NCBI GenBank assembly: GCA_951799445.1
Contig: OX637291.1
Span: 7,008,501-7,072,500 of the forward strand
DNA length: 64,000 nucleotides
Direction: 5' to 3'
Origin: Pseudisothecium myosuroides
Lineage: Eukaryota > Streptophyta > Bryopsida > Hypnales > Lembophyllaceae
Shown: piece by piece, positions 24,601-36,790 of the stretch
How the letters are laid out: each line of letters opens with the position of its first letter
Position numbering within the stretch: position 1 is the stretch's first letter
Made by a program: the position numbers and the translations under genes
Notes under the pieces: generated by a model
What the model saw: only the letters and a program-made list of their open reading frames with translations
Told to the model about the DNA's origin: nothing
Database searches by the model: none

Positions 24601-24715
24601 GTGGACTTTAGAGAAGTCAGCTGAGAAGGTGGGTACTTTCTTATTTATGAAATAGCGGCTCTGTTTCTCGTTGGATCCGATTGGGTGAGTACGTGCCATT
24701 GCCATGCCCGGAAGG
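21641..24715. other. Intergenic DNA, no gene recognised
   Basis: The part from 21,660 to 23,100 is AT-rich. From about 23,160 to 24,660 the composition is more mixed and several open frames of 60-100 codons occur on both strands, but none has a recognisable domain, start context or splice pattern. It could hold decayed sequence. Confidence 0.35.
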
Positions 24716-24810
24716 TTATCAGTGGTTTTTTTGTTTTTGTTTTAAACAAAAGAAACGGAATTTCATTGCAAGGGATTAAAATACAAACCTTCCACGGGAC
24801 TTTATCAGTG
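24716..24810 (-). mobile_element. 5'-truncated retroposed tail, minus strand
   Basis: TTATCAGTG occurs at 24716-24724 and 24802-24810 as a direct repeat. Between them, on the minus strand, is a sequence ending CCTTGCAATGAAATTCCGTT then TCTTTTGTTT and an A-rich tail, the same 3' end as at 16412-16617. It is about 77 bp long. Confidence 0.7.
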
Positions 24811-25007
24811 ACGTTTTCATGGATGAAAACGATACTGTAATACTCTCTTGCAGTAAAAGGTACCTTTGCTTGTGTGGAAAAAAAGAGAAAAAGAAAAAAA
24901 TGAAAAAAAGAAAAAAAAAAGAGAAAAAGAAAAATCGTCACTATAAGATTGTTAGAAGTTTGTCCAAAAACATCTGTTGTGAATCGTAACTAAGGTAGTC
25001 TGCTCCA

Positions 25008-26370
25008 TAAGTGATCATTTAAGGGCTTGTCCGCCCTTTTTTTTTTAAGGTTTCTGTAGATAGGAATATTTTTAGCTCATTTTTCAGAGGAAAAAAAAAA
25101 AGATGTGGAACTTAATACAAATGGTTTCATATTCTTCCAAGCATTTTTGAATTATTTATGAATTTTCAAATATTTGGGGCATAGGCGCTTGTTTGTAACC
25201 ATATATATGTGGTTAATCTGTTCACTTGCAACTTGTAAAGAGATGTGAGGAAATCAAAGACAATGATTGGCTCTTGCAATAAAAAAAAAACTATTTCTTC
25301 TAGATTCACTCAATGGTTAAAGTGGTTCATTTAACCCCTAAAGGACCGAGGCCTTTTTTCTGCCAAAAAACACTAAAAACTACCATTTCTATAGCAAAGA
25401 GTAAAAAAATTTGAAAAATGTTTTTTTTTCACATCCAACCGTAGGATCTTACACCTAACTAGTATGAGAATGTGTGGATTTTTTTTTAGAATTTTTGACC
25501 GCACAGATTGCAAGATATCTGCATTTAAAGTGAAAAAAACAAGTTTTTCAGCACATTGCGGGACTAGATTTTTTGACTTTAAACATTTTTAACTTAAAAT
25601 TTTTGCACTATAGAGTTTTGAGCTTTTATTTTATATAGTGGAGAATTGAGTTGAGATTCTAGAAAAAAAATTATATTAAAAAAAAACTTAATTATCATTC
25701 TTAAAAAAATTGTGAAGTAGATGTAGGTACAAGATAGAAGGAAAATCTAAAACATTCATATATTTTAGATGGAATTAAAATGCACTAATCCCAATGGTGA
25801 GATTGTTCTAACAAGTAAATCAGACCATCCCAAAAAAAAAAATTTGAAAAATTTGAAAAATTGCATTCAGAAATGAATCCCAAAGTTATTTTTTTCAAGA
25901 AGATGCTTTAACTGCCCGAAAAACAAGAATGTCCATAACTTTCTCATAACATATCCAAATGAAATGAATCAAAGCTTTCCGGAAAGCCAAAAATATAATC
26001 TATGAGAAAAAAAATATTAAAAAAAAAAATTCAAATTTTTGTCCCTTTTTTTTTTGCTGCCCGAGCTGCCCCCCGAAGCCTGTTTTGAGCTTATATGGTC
26101 ATAACTTTTTTTCCCGGGCACCGATTGTGAAAAAAATCATATTCCCTTGAAGCTAATCAGTTTTTCTACCTCCAAAAAAAGTTTCAAAAAATCAGGAGAA
26201 AATTTCAGCCCGTAGGTACCTGCCCGAAAACGCATTTGTCCCCCGTAGGGACAATGGTCCTTTAGGGGTTTAGGATCACCTCATATTCATTAATTCTACA
26301 GCTAATTATAGGGGTGATTGGAAGGAATTGGACACTTTTAGAGCAGAATACCTTAATGTTGTATATATAT
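25008..26370 (+). repeat. Dispersed repeat G, copy 2, interrupted by a TTAA element
   Basis: The left part, 25008-25330, and the right part, 26273-26370, together match 16634-17036. The break in the match coincides exactly with the TTAA element at 25331-26272, which shows where that element inserted. Confidence 0.65.
25331..26272 (+). mobile_element. TTAA-flanked element, long type, copy B
   Basis: Begins TTAA-CCCCTAAAGGACCGAGGC and ends TGGTCCTTTAGGGG-TTTA. It aligns with the long copies at 19574 and 34003 in its first two thirds; the last third has a different sequence. The open frame seen in the other copies is disrupted here. The right flank TTTA differs by one base from TTAA, which fits mutation after insertion. 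Confidence 0.8.
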
Positions 26371-26702
26371 AGTATACGTAGAGAGGGGAAAGTTTGTTGT
26401 AGGGATTTTCTTAAGTGAATTTTCATTAAAAAAATGATGCAAATTTTTTATAGGAAATATTTGGCAAGATATTTTTCTTTTCTAGTGGATAAAATCACTA
26501 AATTGCTATCAAATCTTAGGACGGTATCGCTTTATTCAGGATAAAATTAATTTACCCTCTTTTGGATGAATAAATGAAATTTTATCCATATATTATAAAT
26601 TTCATCCAACTCCATGAATGTAAATACCTTCATCATTCTAATAAAGACTGCTTTCCGCAGTGCCCAAAATAAATGAATTCCCCCTAGTTCATTGGTGATT
26701 GC

Positions 26703-26972
26703 CACTATAAGAAGTCCTCGTTTTAGGTGACGAGCCCTAATTTTTTATGACGGATTTTAGGTGATGTCAATGTTGACAACCCAAAATTTTTATGTCAACA
26801 AAAATGTCCAATGTAACATCAATGTTGACATAAAAACATTGGATTGTCAATATTGATGTCACGTTGTACATTTTTGTTGACATAAATTTTTTGGATTGTC
26901 AACATTGACATCACCTAAAATCCGTCATAAAAAATTAGGGCTTGTCACCTAAAACGGAGGTTTCTTATAGTG
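26703..26972. mobile_element. Foldback element with CACTATAAG ends
   Basis: The two arms are nearly perfect inverted repeats of over 100 bases: CACTATAAGAAGTCCTCGTT on the left and AACGGAGGTTTCTTATAGTG on the right, with GACATAAAAA-like sequence at the centre. TTGC lies directly on both sides (26699-26702 and 26973-26976). CACTA at the ends recalls CACTA transposons, but those make 3-base duplications, so the superfamily is uncertain. Confidence 0.75.
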
Positions 26973-26998
26973 TTGCTTGGGTAGCTTTTACATCTCCA

Positions 26999-27470
26999 AA
27001 AGCATCTGAGTCACTCTTTTATTGGGAAGGGGCTTGTCCAATCTATGGCAAATCCGCACTCCCATATCGTCCCCACCGTGGACATGTCCAAGGAAAAAAA
27101 AAATCTAGCTTCTATAAAATGAGTCATAAATCTTCCATCTTGATAGGCCCTCCATTTCTTCATTAAGCTTGGATTCATAAAGCTTTCTAAATTGTCTAAC
27201 AATTACAAAAACTCCTACCAATGAGAGTGCAAAATTGTAGTACACATTTGATAATTTTTTTTGCATATGGTGGTAATATGGAAAGAAAAGGTAGACTTTC
27301 TCTATGTTGGAGGACTTGAAAGGAGAGTTGAGCCTATAAAAAGCCATTTGGCAAGGCAGTTCTACCACAAAAGGATAGAGATTCAATGTAGCTCCCATTT
27401 TCATCCCTCTATATTATCATGGAAAAAGTTGGGTGGGCCATTTGTGTATTCACCTAATGAGAGTAAATAA
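26999..27470 (-). mobile_element. GAGCATCT-end element, copy 2, reverse and partly decayed
   Basis: Matches 10531-10904 in reverse orientation, beginning near GCATCTGAGTCACTC and containing CCATTTCTTCATTAAGCTTG. The far end is not clear, so the right boundary is approximate. The open frames inside are not recognised. Confidence 0.45.
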
Positions 27471-28536
27471 AAATCAATAGTTAGAGGTGATTGCAAGAAA
27501 CACCTTACAATTTGGTTGCATTTTGATTTTGGAACACTATAATTTTTGAATTATGAATACAATGCCAAAAACAAAACATCTGTTTTTAGATCTCTTGATT
27601 AAATTTGTATCCCTTATTTTTCAAATTTTTTATCAAATCACTTTATATTTAAAAGTCAATTTGGTTCATTTGTCACACTTTGACGTTTAGAGTTTTTTTA
27701 TACTATTGAGCAGTGTAAATCAATGATTTTCAACTAAACTTTCTGTAGTATATTCCTATAGTAGTCAAACATGTTCCTACTAAAGGGCATCTAAAAATAC
27801 ATTATTTTATGTCTTTCATATTTGTGCAAACATGCCTCTCTTGCATGTGCACTTCCAAACATTAAAGATGGTTTTGACCTAAGTTTTTGTTTAAATCTCA
27901 TTAACAAGAAGTCCTTCCAAATGGCCAATTTTTAGTTTTGTTGAAAATTGTTTTTCCTATTTTCTACAAATTAAAACATCAAAATAAATTCTATGTCCAA
28001 GAATTTATCCAAGAATTTGCCTCAAAGTTTCAAAGTTTACCTAAGACTAAAAGGTGATGAAGTCCCTTTTGAATCACTTATGACTTTTGAGTTTGTTTTG
28101 ATTATTTCTATTGAGTGGTTTGGTGGCTGAAGAATTCGAAGCTTGTACTTTGGTTCTTTTCTCCTCAATCAAGTTCCGTCCATTTGTTCCCTCCCAAAGC
28201 TACGTTACGCATCAGCAAAGGTGCAAATACCGACACGAACAGCAAAGAGTCAACGATGTTTCGATGTAGTGAAACAGAAATGCTTGAACAAGCAAGAATA
28301 CCGATACCGACACCGTTGAAGTCAAGTTGATTCCACATCATGCATTCCACTATGCGGATGCTAATTGATCAACACTTAAAACTCTCATGATTGGGGTTGA
28401 TGAATTTCCGTTCCGTAACACAAATCCGACACTTCAATTCAAATAATCGTGGAATTAATTAATAGGTTTTCGGAATCTGAATGGCCATCTGGTAGTGACA
28501 CCTGAATCATTCCCATTCCTATATTAATCTTAGACT
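27471..28536. other. AT-rich intergenic DNA
   Basis: No gene or repeat boundary was recognised. Confidence 0.45.
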
Positions 28537-28689
28537 CTAATGCAATTATTATTATTACTTTTTTGGACACAAATAAAGGGAATCCTTACTGCAAATACAA
28601 AACCCAGCCGCAAGCGGCTTGAGAAAGAAAGAACCAAACAAACAAAAAACAGGAAAAACAAACAAAGAAAAACAACTAATGCAATTATT
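28537..28689 (-). mobile_element. Retroposed insertion with 14 bp target duplication, minus strand
   Basis: CTAATGCAATTATT occurs at 28537-28550 and 28676-28689. The 125 bp between, read on the minus strand, starts with a T-rich stretch, then AAGCCGCTTGCGGCTGGGTT, then TTTGTATTTGCAGTAAGGAT and ends CTTTATTTGTGTCCAAAAAA. The 3' end is shared with the other insertions of this family. It shows more of the 3' region than the shortest copies. Confidence 0.75.
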
Positions 28690-31600
28690 TTGATAATTAA
28701 GTAAGCTAGCCTTAATATAGGCTTCAATATATTCCAGAGCCACAGATTCAGCCTTCCTGCAGAGTCTCAGGTGCCAGGAAGCCCATGATGCAAAGCCGTG
28801 GCCCAATTGCCCGCCCATTTGAACCATAAATTCATGAATTTGATACAAATGAAAGGTGCTTTCATTCCACAGAAACACAAAAGACATGCCACCTCAGTCA
28901 CATACGTGCAACAAAAAGATAACTTACCAACAAAAAAATTAGAAATCAATGAAGAACCGCTCAGTTGGAGGTGAAATTCACTCATATTCGTGTTTCAGAC
29001 AGTCAAAACTGTGTGGTTAAAGTGCCCAGAGCTCAAAAACCACGACAGGTATACCGGTAGATCTGATAATTCAGTCGAGCAACTGAAACTCCGCAACTTT
29101 CACTGAAATACGTTATATTAAGAAATACGAGGCGATTTGTCACTCATTGATGAAGAAAAAAAAAGAAAAAAGAAAACAGGTGACCCCACGATTGGAATAA
29201 TCACACATCATGGTACAAATAGTTCGACCCTGAGTGCGCACAGGCTTGTGCGTCGAAGTGACGGAAGTCCCGAAAACCAGCCCTCGGGAAGCTCGCAATA
29301 TGGAGCTCCGGCCTCGGGGAGCGAGACTCGAGAGCAACACTCACATGATGTCTATGCAATTTCAAGGACATTGCAAAAGTCAGTCAGTCCTTCCAAGGAG
29401 ATTGCAAAAAGCGGTTAAGCGGTCCTTCGTAATCAGGCGGCAAATTGCATGCACTCCAGTGTCGAAGCTAAATATGGCATTGTGTGCTGGAAATTATGAA
29501 TTTTCTTTTCTGAAATTATATTTAGCAGGCCAATTGCAACTGTTGCTCTCGTGTTTTTTCATTTATTTAGTTTATATCAGTTTGGCACACATGGAGTTTA
29601 CTTTGTTAAATAAAGGGGATGAGGTGTGCGAGTACGCCGCAATCTGATCGGCCAGCCTGCATTGAGTGCTATCTAATCACCAGGTGGACTACTTTCGGAA
29701 TGGAGGTTCTCGAGATCAGCGTTCCGAAATAGTAAATGCGCAGGGAGTGGTCGTGACTCGGACGGAAAACGAGTGATTTTAGGAGTCATCGAGACGGAAT
29801 CTGGAATTCTGGATACCGGTACTAGCTCGTGGAATAAATGGGAACGGATCTTTGTTCAGGTTGACTTGAGCCCAGGAATCTCAGAAACGTGAGCGAACAA
29901 GCGGATCCCTTGCCCACAGAATCTGAGGTCCTTGCCGACAGTCTGTATGAAATGACTTGGACCCTAGTGAAGATATTATCGTCAAATTTCGGTGAATTGG
30001 CGTGATTCTGGGCGCCAAAATTTGTGACGTTCGTCTACTCAAGGCGAAAGAAACTCTAATAAGACAGGTATAGATTTACATAGCCGGCAAAGTCGTGGAA
30101 TTAGGTCAGCTTTACAAAGATAAAGTCTTCGGATAGTAGCAAATAGAACTTAGGTCCAAACTTCCAACGCTAATTTTACAATTTACTTTCTGTGTTCACT
30201 GTGTTGCATGGGTCATACTTTGGTGATGTTTGGATGATATGTAGTTCTAGTGATACTCGGATCAATTCGGGATGTAGATCATACTGTTGCATAGGAAATT
30301 TGACGATCAATCCCAAAGAATCTTACTAATTTGACGATCAGTTCCTACCGTTTATTTCCCAAGTAGCGACCTACCTAAGTAAAAGTCTCTCACAAAAACA
30401 TTACCAGTTATACCCCACCAATCCAGGTACTCACGAGCAGCTCATGGATGAATAGAAAGAATGGTTAGTTACCGTGATATCATTCATTCTTGTGCTAATA
30501 TTAGACCGGTCCGTGTGGTGCTCGTCGATACTCCTTTTATGCCGGAACAGTAGGGCAATGCCCCGAAATGGGAATTCACCGAAAAAATCAATCATTTGAA
30601 ATAGTCCTCGTCCCCCGCCCAAACCGAAGTAGCTCGTGCTGTGGAGTGTGGAGTAATAAGTTCCTTATCTGTCACTGAAAAACTGAAGTTCATGCGGAGT
30701 GTAATGTGAACCAGAACTGGCGTCAGGCCGCGGGCACGGAGATATGGTGATCAGATTGATCAGGTGGGATATAACTTAGAGCTGGATCCACGGCAGTGGC
30801 TAGCTACAGGAATGTCAAACAATGATTGAAAAGCTCAAGTTCGAATAAGTTAACCAACAGTTTCTTCGAGGAGAGATGACAAGAGGCAACCGGTCCAGCA
30901 CTCGGATTAATCAGTGTGATCGATCCAAGCTACTGTAGCACACATGAAGTGCCGGTGCTTTCCATATTTATTGCATAGGGTTCCGTGTCAATACCTTCTT
31001 CATGCGCTCGGTATTTGAGGTAGCGAAACCCGGAACATTTTTAACACGTAGCCGACGAGGGTCTGGCTGGAGGAAGGATGTAGATCTGCGGAACTTCTGA
31101 GACAGAATAAATTTGGTCAAGAATGGATTTCAGACATCAAATCTTGACTTTCGCAAGTTTTTTCACTGTGCCCACTTGGACATGAACGAATTCAGAGCTT
31201 TGCGTGGAGCATCAAGTGACCGCACTGACTAAAGTTGCTTTTACAACATTCTTGGATGAATTTTATTAGTTTTGTATAGCTTTAGTTGGAGTATTAATTA
31301 AGGTTAGCTCTTGAAGTCATTCAAAATCTAAAAAGTGAACATGGACTTTCTTATGTCCTCTTTACACTTGAATTGAAAAGCTTGGGAGAAAATTTCTTAA
31401 TTGGCTTCATTGGCTTGTAGCCTTTCCAGGACATGGCCTTTGGAGGTCCGTAGTGTAATATGAGAAAGAGCGACCATGTGTCTTACCTAGACTATCAATA
31501 TAGTTTTTGAATCAAGGCATCCTATTATGTGACTTCTTTTTAAATGGTTGCCTATGAGCAACTTGATCCAAGGGTTCCTTGAATTTCTATCAAGTGCATG

Positions 31601-32953
31601 CGTGATTGCAAGAAAGATTGGTCATTTTTTCTATCACATCACAGTAGACTTTTTTGAAATTCCCCGTGATTGGTTTGGAGCTTTTCTAGATTTTCCTTGC
31701 TAGTTTTATTATAGTTTATGTGTTTCCCAATGTTCTAATGTCATTGAGGAGGGATATTCAAAGAATTCCTGTGCAGAAGAAAATTGTAGGATTTTTTTGT
31801 AGGAATTTTCATAAATTCTCTCCAAATCCCCCATGTGCAATCCAAAGTGGTAGACTTTGTACACATCTCACAATTCATTGTTGTTTCCACCTAATACTTG
31901 GTAGATTTTACAAGATGCAATTGTCCTAAATAGATTGCCAAGAGTAGCATGAAGGAGGATTCATAAGACTTGTAAGTTATCAAATCTTATGACAATGAAT
32001 TCTATTCACATAAATCTAGATTTTTTGAGTTTGTATACTTCAGAAATCTAAGAAATTTTATAATATATGAAATTTAAAAATGTTTAAACAAATGAAATCT
32101 ACATATTACTAATACTTTTGAAATCTTGAAATCTAGAAAGGATCTAGATCAAAAATTCTGAAATGTACAAATCAATGAGACTAAAATTTAAAATCTTCAT
32201 ATTAGTTAGATTTGAGACTTCAAAATCTACAAACAGTATTGAATTTGCGCACTAAAATCTATATTAAAATTAGATTTTAGAGGCATAAATCTACATTCTA
32301 GAATATTGAATTTCAAAAATTGAATTGATTTGGAGGTGGGGACATCTTCTAAAAACACTGAAAAATACATAGATTTCCCCTTAATAAAATTTCATGTCTC
32401 ACATCTCCCTGCGAAGGCCACATTCCTTGTGAACATCAATTTCTAACATTTCTATATTTCTTTGGAGGTTATTTTCAGTACAATGACCACAAGGAATTCA
32501 AAAAATGTTCCTTGTACATGTACCGTAATGGACTTGTGCTTTATAACTTTTGAAGCATGACCCCGATGAAAATTGAATTTTTATATTGGATGCTTCCATT
32601 GTAATCAAATCCCTTCTTCTTTTTAAAAATTAAAAATCATGTTACCTTAAAAATCAAGTAGCTAAATTATCACACTGAGGTTAAGAGGATTTTTGTACTG
32701 GAGAGTGCCTAAAATATATGATCTAAAGTTGAAATTTCTATAGTCTATTCCTATACTAAGTGAACATGTTCCTACCAAAAAAATACTTATTTTATGTCTT
32801 TTACGTTCACACAAATAGGACTTCCAGGCACGAGCACTTCCAAACATTGAAAATGGTTTGGCCCTCATTCTTTAGTGAAATCTAATCACCGTCAAGTCCT
32901 TACAAATTGCTAATTTTTATTTTATTTTCACTATATTAGATTTATTCATTGTT
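28690..32953. other. Element-poor intergenic DNA, no gene recognised
   Basis: From about 28,700 to 31,250 the composition is mixed, with no A/T runs like those elsewhere and no repeat copies seen. Open frames of up to 137 codons exist, but none has a known domain and the longest depend on non-ATG starts. From 31,250 the DNA is AT-rich. A transcribed non-coding region or decayed gene cannot be excluded. Confidence 0.35.
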
Positions 32954-33138
32954 GTCACATTGAGCAAGTTAGGATCTCCAAACGTCCCAGATGGGCGGAT
33001 ACATTGGGCCGTTTGGATAGAGCGGACAGACAATGTGACCACCTTAAAGTAGTCACATTGGGCGTGTGAGGGTCACCGGACATCCTAAATAGGCAAGTGT
33101 ATCGGACGGTTAGGACAGACGGTCCGTTTAATGTGATA
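32954..33138. repeat. Two neighbouring units bounded by GTCACATT / AATGTGAC
   Basis: Unit 1 (32954-33039) and unit 2 (33052-33138) each begin GTCACATTG and end in AATGTGA. They share further blocks (GGGCGG/GGCAAG, then TTGGATAGAGCGGACAGAC against a TTAGGACAGACGGTCCG run). The units look like an old tandem copy of a short element with 8-base inverted ends. Confidence 0.45.
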
Positions 33139-34002
33139 ACTATGAATTTATTATAAATTAGAAACTTGATAACCCTTTTTATGTGAAAAATTGGAATATA
33201 GCATTAGTGGGTACAATTAAGACTGCATGGTATTCACAAAAGACATTTGTTAATAGTATAATAGGTCTACAAAATGATCAATAGACTAAAATCAACTAGT
33301 AATTTTTTTCTTTTGGTACCTATAGTACTCAATGCCAACACTACTAGAAATTAGACCCATTTGCATGACCTAAAACGTTGGAGAATACTCGGGGCAAGCA
33401 AACTTGAAAGAGTCTCCAAACAGTGCTATTAGCTTCATTTCAAACGTTACTCAAAAAGTACCACGTTTTGGTACCTGCACTTAGCCACAGCAATTGACAT
33501 GGGTGGAAACATGTACAATGAGTTCGCACGACGGTTGCCTACACCCACGTACTATTTTGAAAATAGTTGGTGGGATCTTAGACACGATGCTAGCAATTCA
33601 TATATAGAGCAACCAATATTGAACTATTCTATACGGTTTTTTTTCAAGAATTGAGTACTCTTTTTCCAGCCATTGTATAGTAATTCCCATTCCAATTTAG
33701 GGTGACATCTTTTACTGTTTGACAATTATAGATTTCTTTTCAGTAACTACAATGCAATTTTTATTTACAGTGAAGTGAAAAGTGTCCAACATTTTGGATG
33801 CTACACCAATGAGAATAAATTCATTGTTTTTGTTAATTACTTTTCTATTTCGTGTGATTATGATGCACTTTAATTTTTACCGCAATTAAAGATTTTCTTG
33901 TAGATGCTTCACAAATTGCAATTTCGGAATATACTTGTGTCTAATATAGGGCCTCGTGATTGAGTTCGGATTTACACAATCCATCAGAAGAAGGTTTGTC
34001 CA
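33139..34002. other. Intergenic DNA with one possible CACTA-type end
   Basis: CACTACTAGAAATTAGACC near 33343 resembles the start of a CACTA element, but no matching opposite end was found. Nothing else was recognised. Confidence 0.3.
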
Positions 34003-34950
34003 TTAACCCCTAAAGGCCCAAGGCCTTTTTTCTGCCAAAAAACCATCAAAACTGCCATTTCTATAGCAAGGAGTAAAAAAAATGAAAATGTTTTTTTTTC
34101 ACATCTTACCATGGGATCTTACACCTAACTAGTATGAGAATGTGTGGAAAAAATTTCAGAATTTTTGACCGCTCAGATTGCAAGATATCTGTGTTTAAAG
34201 TGGAAAAAACAAGTATTTCAGCACATTGCGGGACTAGATTTTTTGACTTTGAACATTTTTCACTTAAAATTTTTGCACTACAGAGTTTTGTGCTTCAAAT
34301 CTTTATAGTGGAGAATTGAGTTGAGAGTCTATGAAAAAAAAATATTCAAAAAAACTTAATTATCATTCCTAAAAAATTTATTAAGTAGAAGTAGGTACGA
34401 GATAGAAGGAAAATCTAAAACATTAATATATTTTAGATGGAATTAAAATACACTAATCCCAATGGTGAGATTGTTCTAGCAAGTAATGAACATAAATGGT
34501 GAGATTGTCCATGAGAATTTTTTTTTAAATTGCAAAAATAGCATTTAGAAATGAATCCTACAAGTTATTTTTTTCAAGAAGATGCTCTAACTGCTCGAAA
34601 AACAAGAATGTCCATAACTTTCTCATAACAAATCCAAATGAAATGAATCAAAGCTTTCCAGATAGACAAAAATATAATCTACAAGAAAAAAAATATTTAC
34701 AAAAAAAATCAAATTTTTACCAAATTTTTCTTGCTGCCCGGACTGCCCAATTACGAAAAAAAGTAACATATATGGCCATAACTTTTGACTCCTATTTCCA
34801 AATGTCCTGAAATTTAGTGCATATGAAAGATATTCCTCGTGCCCACCTTCTATTAAAATTTCAGCTTAAAATATGGAAATCTCTAGTCACATGGACCTGC
34901 CCAAAATTTCTATACGGCCAAAAAACGTAGTCCGGTCCTTTAAGGGTTAA
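34003..34950 (+). mobile_element. TTAA-flanked element, long type, copy C
   Basis: Begins TTAA-CCCCTAAAGGCCCAAGGC and ends GTCCGGTCCTTTAAGGG-TTAA. It is close to a duplicate of 19574-20516, with small insertions and substitutions. This closeness suggests that the two copies moved relatively recently. Non-coding apart from a short unrecognised frame. Confidence 0.85.
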
Positions 34951-35636
34951 TGCTTTCTTTGTTAATATATAGGGTATGGATAGATGACTTCTTTTTGTTG
35001 TGTCTATAATTTAGAAGAGTCTTTATGCCTAGGGCTTGAGGAAATTTCTAAATCAATAGTTCGGACAATGTCATTCTTCTCATTAACATACCCCGCATCA
35101 TGCATTATAGCAAGCCACCATTTGTAGGTGAGATTGATGGGGTTGTAATCAGCTTAGCCAAGTGTTGTCAAAGTATGAAGATTTTTAGAGGTAATGGTGT
35201 CCGTGAGCATCATTCAAAGGATTTTCCTTCTTTGGGCAATGTTAAAAACTTACACAACCCAATTTGAAAGGCTTGTAAGTCAAAATCATGTGCTTATATG
35301 CCTTTCAACTTTGGGGATTATATTAGCAAACTTGTTGAGAATATGTATAAATAATTCCAAAGCAATTAGACCTATCTTTCATAACTGCCAAAAACTACTC
35401 ATAACATGAAGAAAAAATCCTTTTTAAGGCAAAACTTTTTTAACTTTGACTTGGATTGGCTGTAACGAATTCCACATTAGGTTAAATCGATCACAAGTTA
35501 AAACAATTGAGTTATTTTGCAGGAGGGTCACTTTTAGGCAAAACTTACTAGAAATTGTCTCCAAACGAGTCTAAGTTGAGAATTTCATAATTCACACCAG
35601 CAATAAAGACTACAGGAGCATACATGATTTTTAGGG
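34951..35636. other. AT-rich intergenic DNA
   Basis: No gene or repeat was recognised. Confidence 0.45.
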
Positions 35637-36115
35637 AATTAATTAGGTTGTTTGTTTGTTACATTGAAATCTCTAGAACCGTGCGTCTTCTAGTTCACAT
35701 TCATGGTACCACTAGAAAGTTCTTTGCCAGGAAGGGTGTAGGGACTTGGTTTCATGATGTTTAAATCTATAGTGTGAAAGTTATGAATTTTTGAATTATT
35801 TTATGAATTAAAAATTAAAAAATTACTTTTACTTTATTTTGACTGTGACAATGGCATTGGGCACGCTAGTCTGTACCTTAAATTAGGCTATTTGTTTATT
35901 TTGTTTGGTTTGTTTGTTATAATGAAATCCTTGGACCGTGTACCCTTTAATTACATTCTTGGTACCGTTGACAAACCCTCTCTAAAGAGGGACGCATGGG
36001 CATTGTTTCATGGCATTTCAATTGACAATAAAAAAGATATTGAATTAAAAAATTAGAAATTATTTTTATTTTTATTTTATTATACTACAATAGCAACACA
36101 CGACATACTAATTTC
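35637..36115 (+). repeat. Diverged tandem pair, with a third copy at 58543-58720
   Basis: Two units of about 240 bases, starting near 35637 and 35880, share TTTGTTTGTTA, then a TGAAATC segment, then ACCGTG and TGGTACC, and end with GAATTAAAAAATTA. The reverse complement of 58543-58720 has the same order of blocks. The repeated unit ends in an A/T-rich tail. It could be a retroelement fragment; no coding part was seen. Confidence 0.5.
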
Positions 36116-36277
36116 AATAAAGGTATGTTGAATACAACAAAAACATGCTATATATGTAAATTTGAAAACTTCACCCTACAATGCTTACCAAATTTCAAAT
36201 CAATGATAACAATTAGCATTGTAGAAATCACGGCATCCAATTTGTAATCTACTGAAATTTTCTAGGCATCAAGTTAG

Positions 36278-36590
36278 TACACTAAATAGGGTATTTAGTG
36301 TTGGATTACATTTAGTGTAATTACCACCCTACTTGACCCTACACTAAATGTCAATTTTAGGACGATTAGTGTAGTGCTAAACTTCAATGCGCCGCCTTTG
36401 CCTTCTCTTCCTTCTACCTTCCTTTAATAAGTTCTAACACTAAATGTAAACATTTTCAGATTTCAGATTTACCAGAGTATATTTAATGTTAGAAATTACA
36501 TTTAATGTTACTTACTTTAGTAGGCTTAATGATATTTAGTGTCATGGTTCACAAATAGTGTTGCCAACACTAAATACCCTATTTAGTGTA
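36278..36590. mobile_element. TA-flanked element with palindromic CACTAAATA ends
   Basis: The two ends are perfect inverted repeats of 25 bases starting CACTAAATAGGGTATTTAGT, with TA on both sides. Each end is itself a palindrome (CACTAAATA-GGG-TATTTAGTG). The interior holds several further copies of ACACTAAAT or ATTTAGTGT in both directions. At 313 bp it has no coding content. Confidence 0.75.
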
Positions 36591-36701
36591 GTGAAACTCA
36601 TATCTAATAAAAACTTCACAAGAATCCAACAAATATTGCACTAAAAAGGGCCTACCCAAAAGTGAAAAATAATTTTAAATCACACCCTAGAACTTTAAGG
36701 A

Positions 36702-36785
36702 TTAAATTATTATTCTAAGTTGCATTTTATGATACCACCTTCACAATTTTGAAAATCTGGACAAATCCCCAGTCCTTACAAGGAT
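36702..36785 (+). repeat. Fragment of a short-type TTAA element
   Basis: CTAAGTTGCATTTTATGAT followed by ACAATTTTGAAAATCTGGAC matches the right end of the elements at 8650 and 58723. The left part of the element is missing. Confidence 0.5.
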
Positions 36786-36790
36786 AATGG

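Noticed and set aside
29137..29647. Overlapping open frames of 93 and 137 codons
   Set aside because: The first depends on a non-ATG start, and the composition does not resemble the two real genes.
33343..33362. CACTACTAGAAA as the end of a CACTA transposon
   Set aside because: No matching opposite end or flanking duplication was found.
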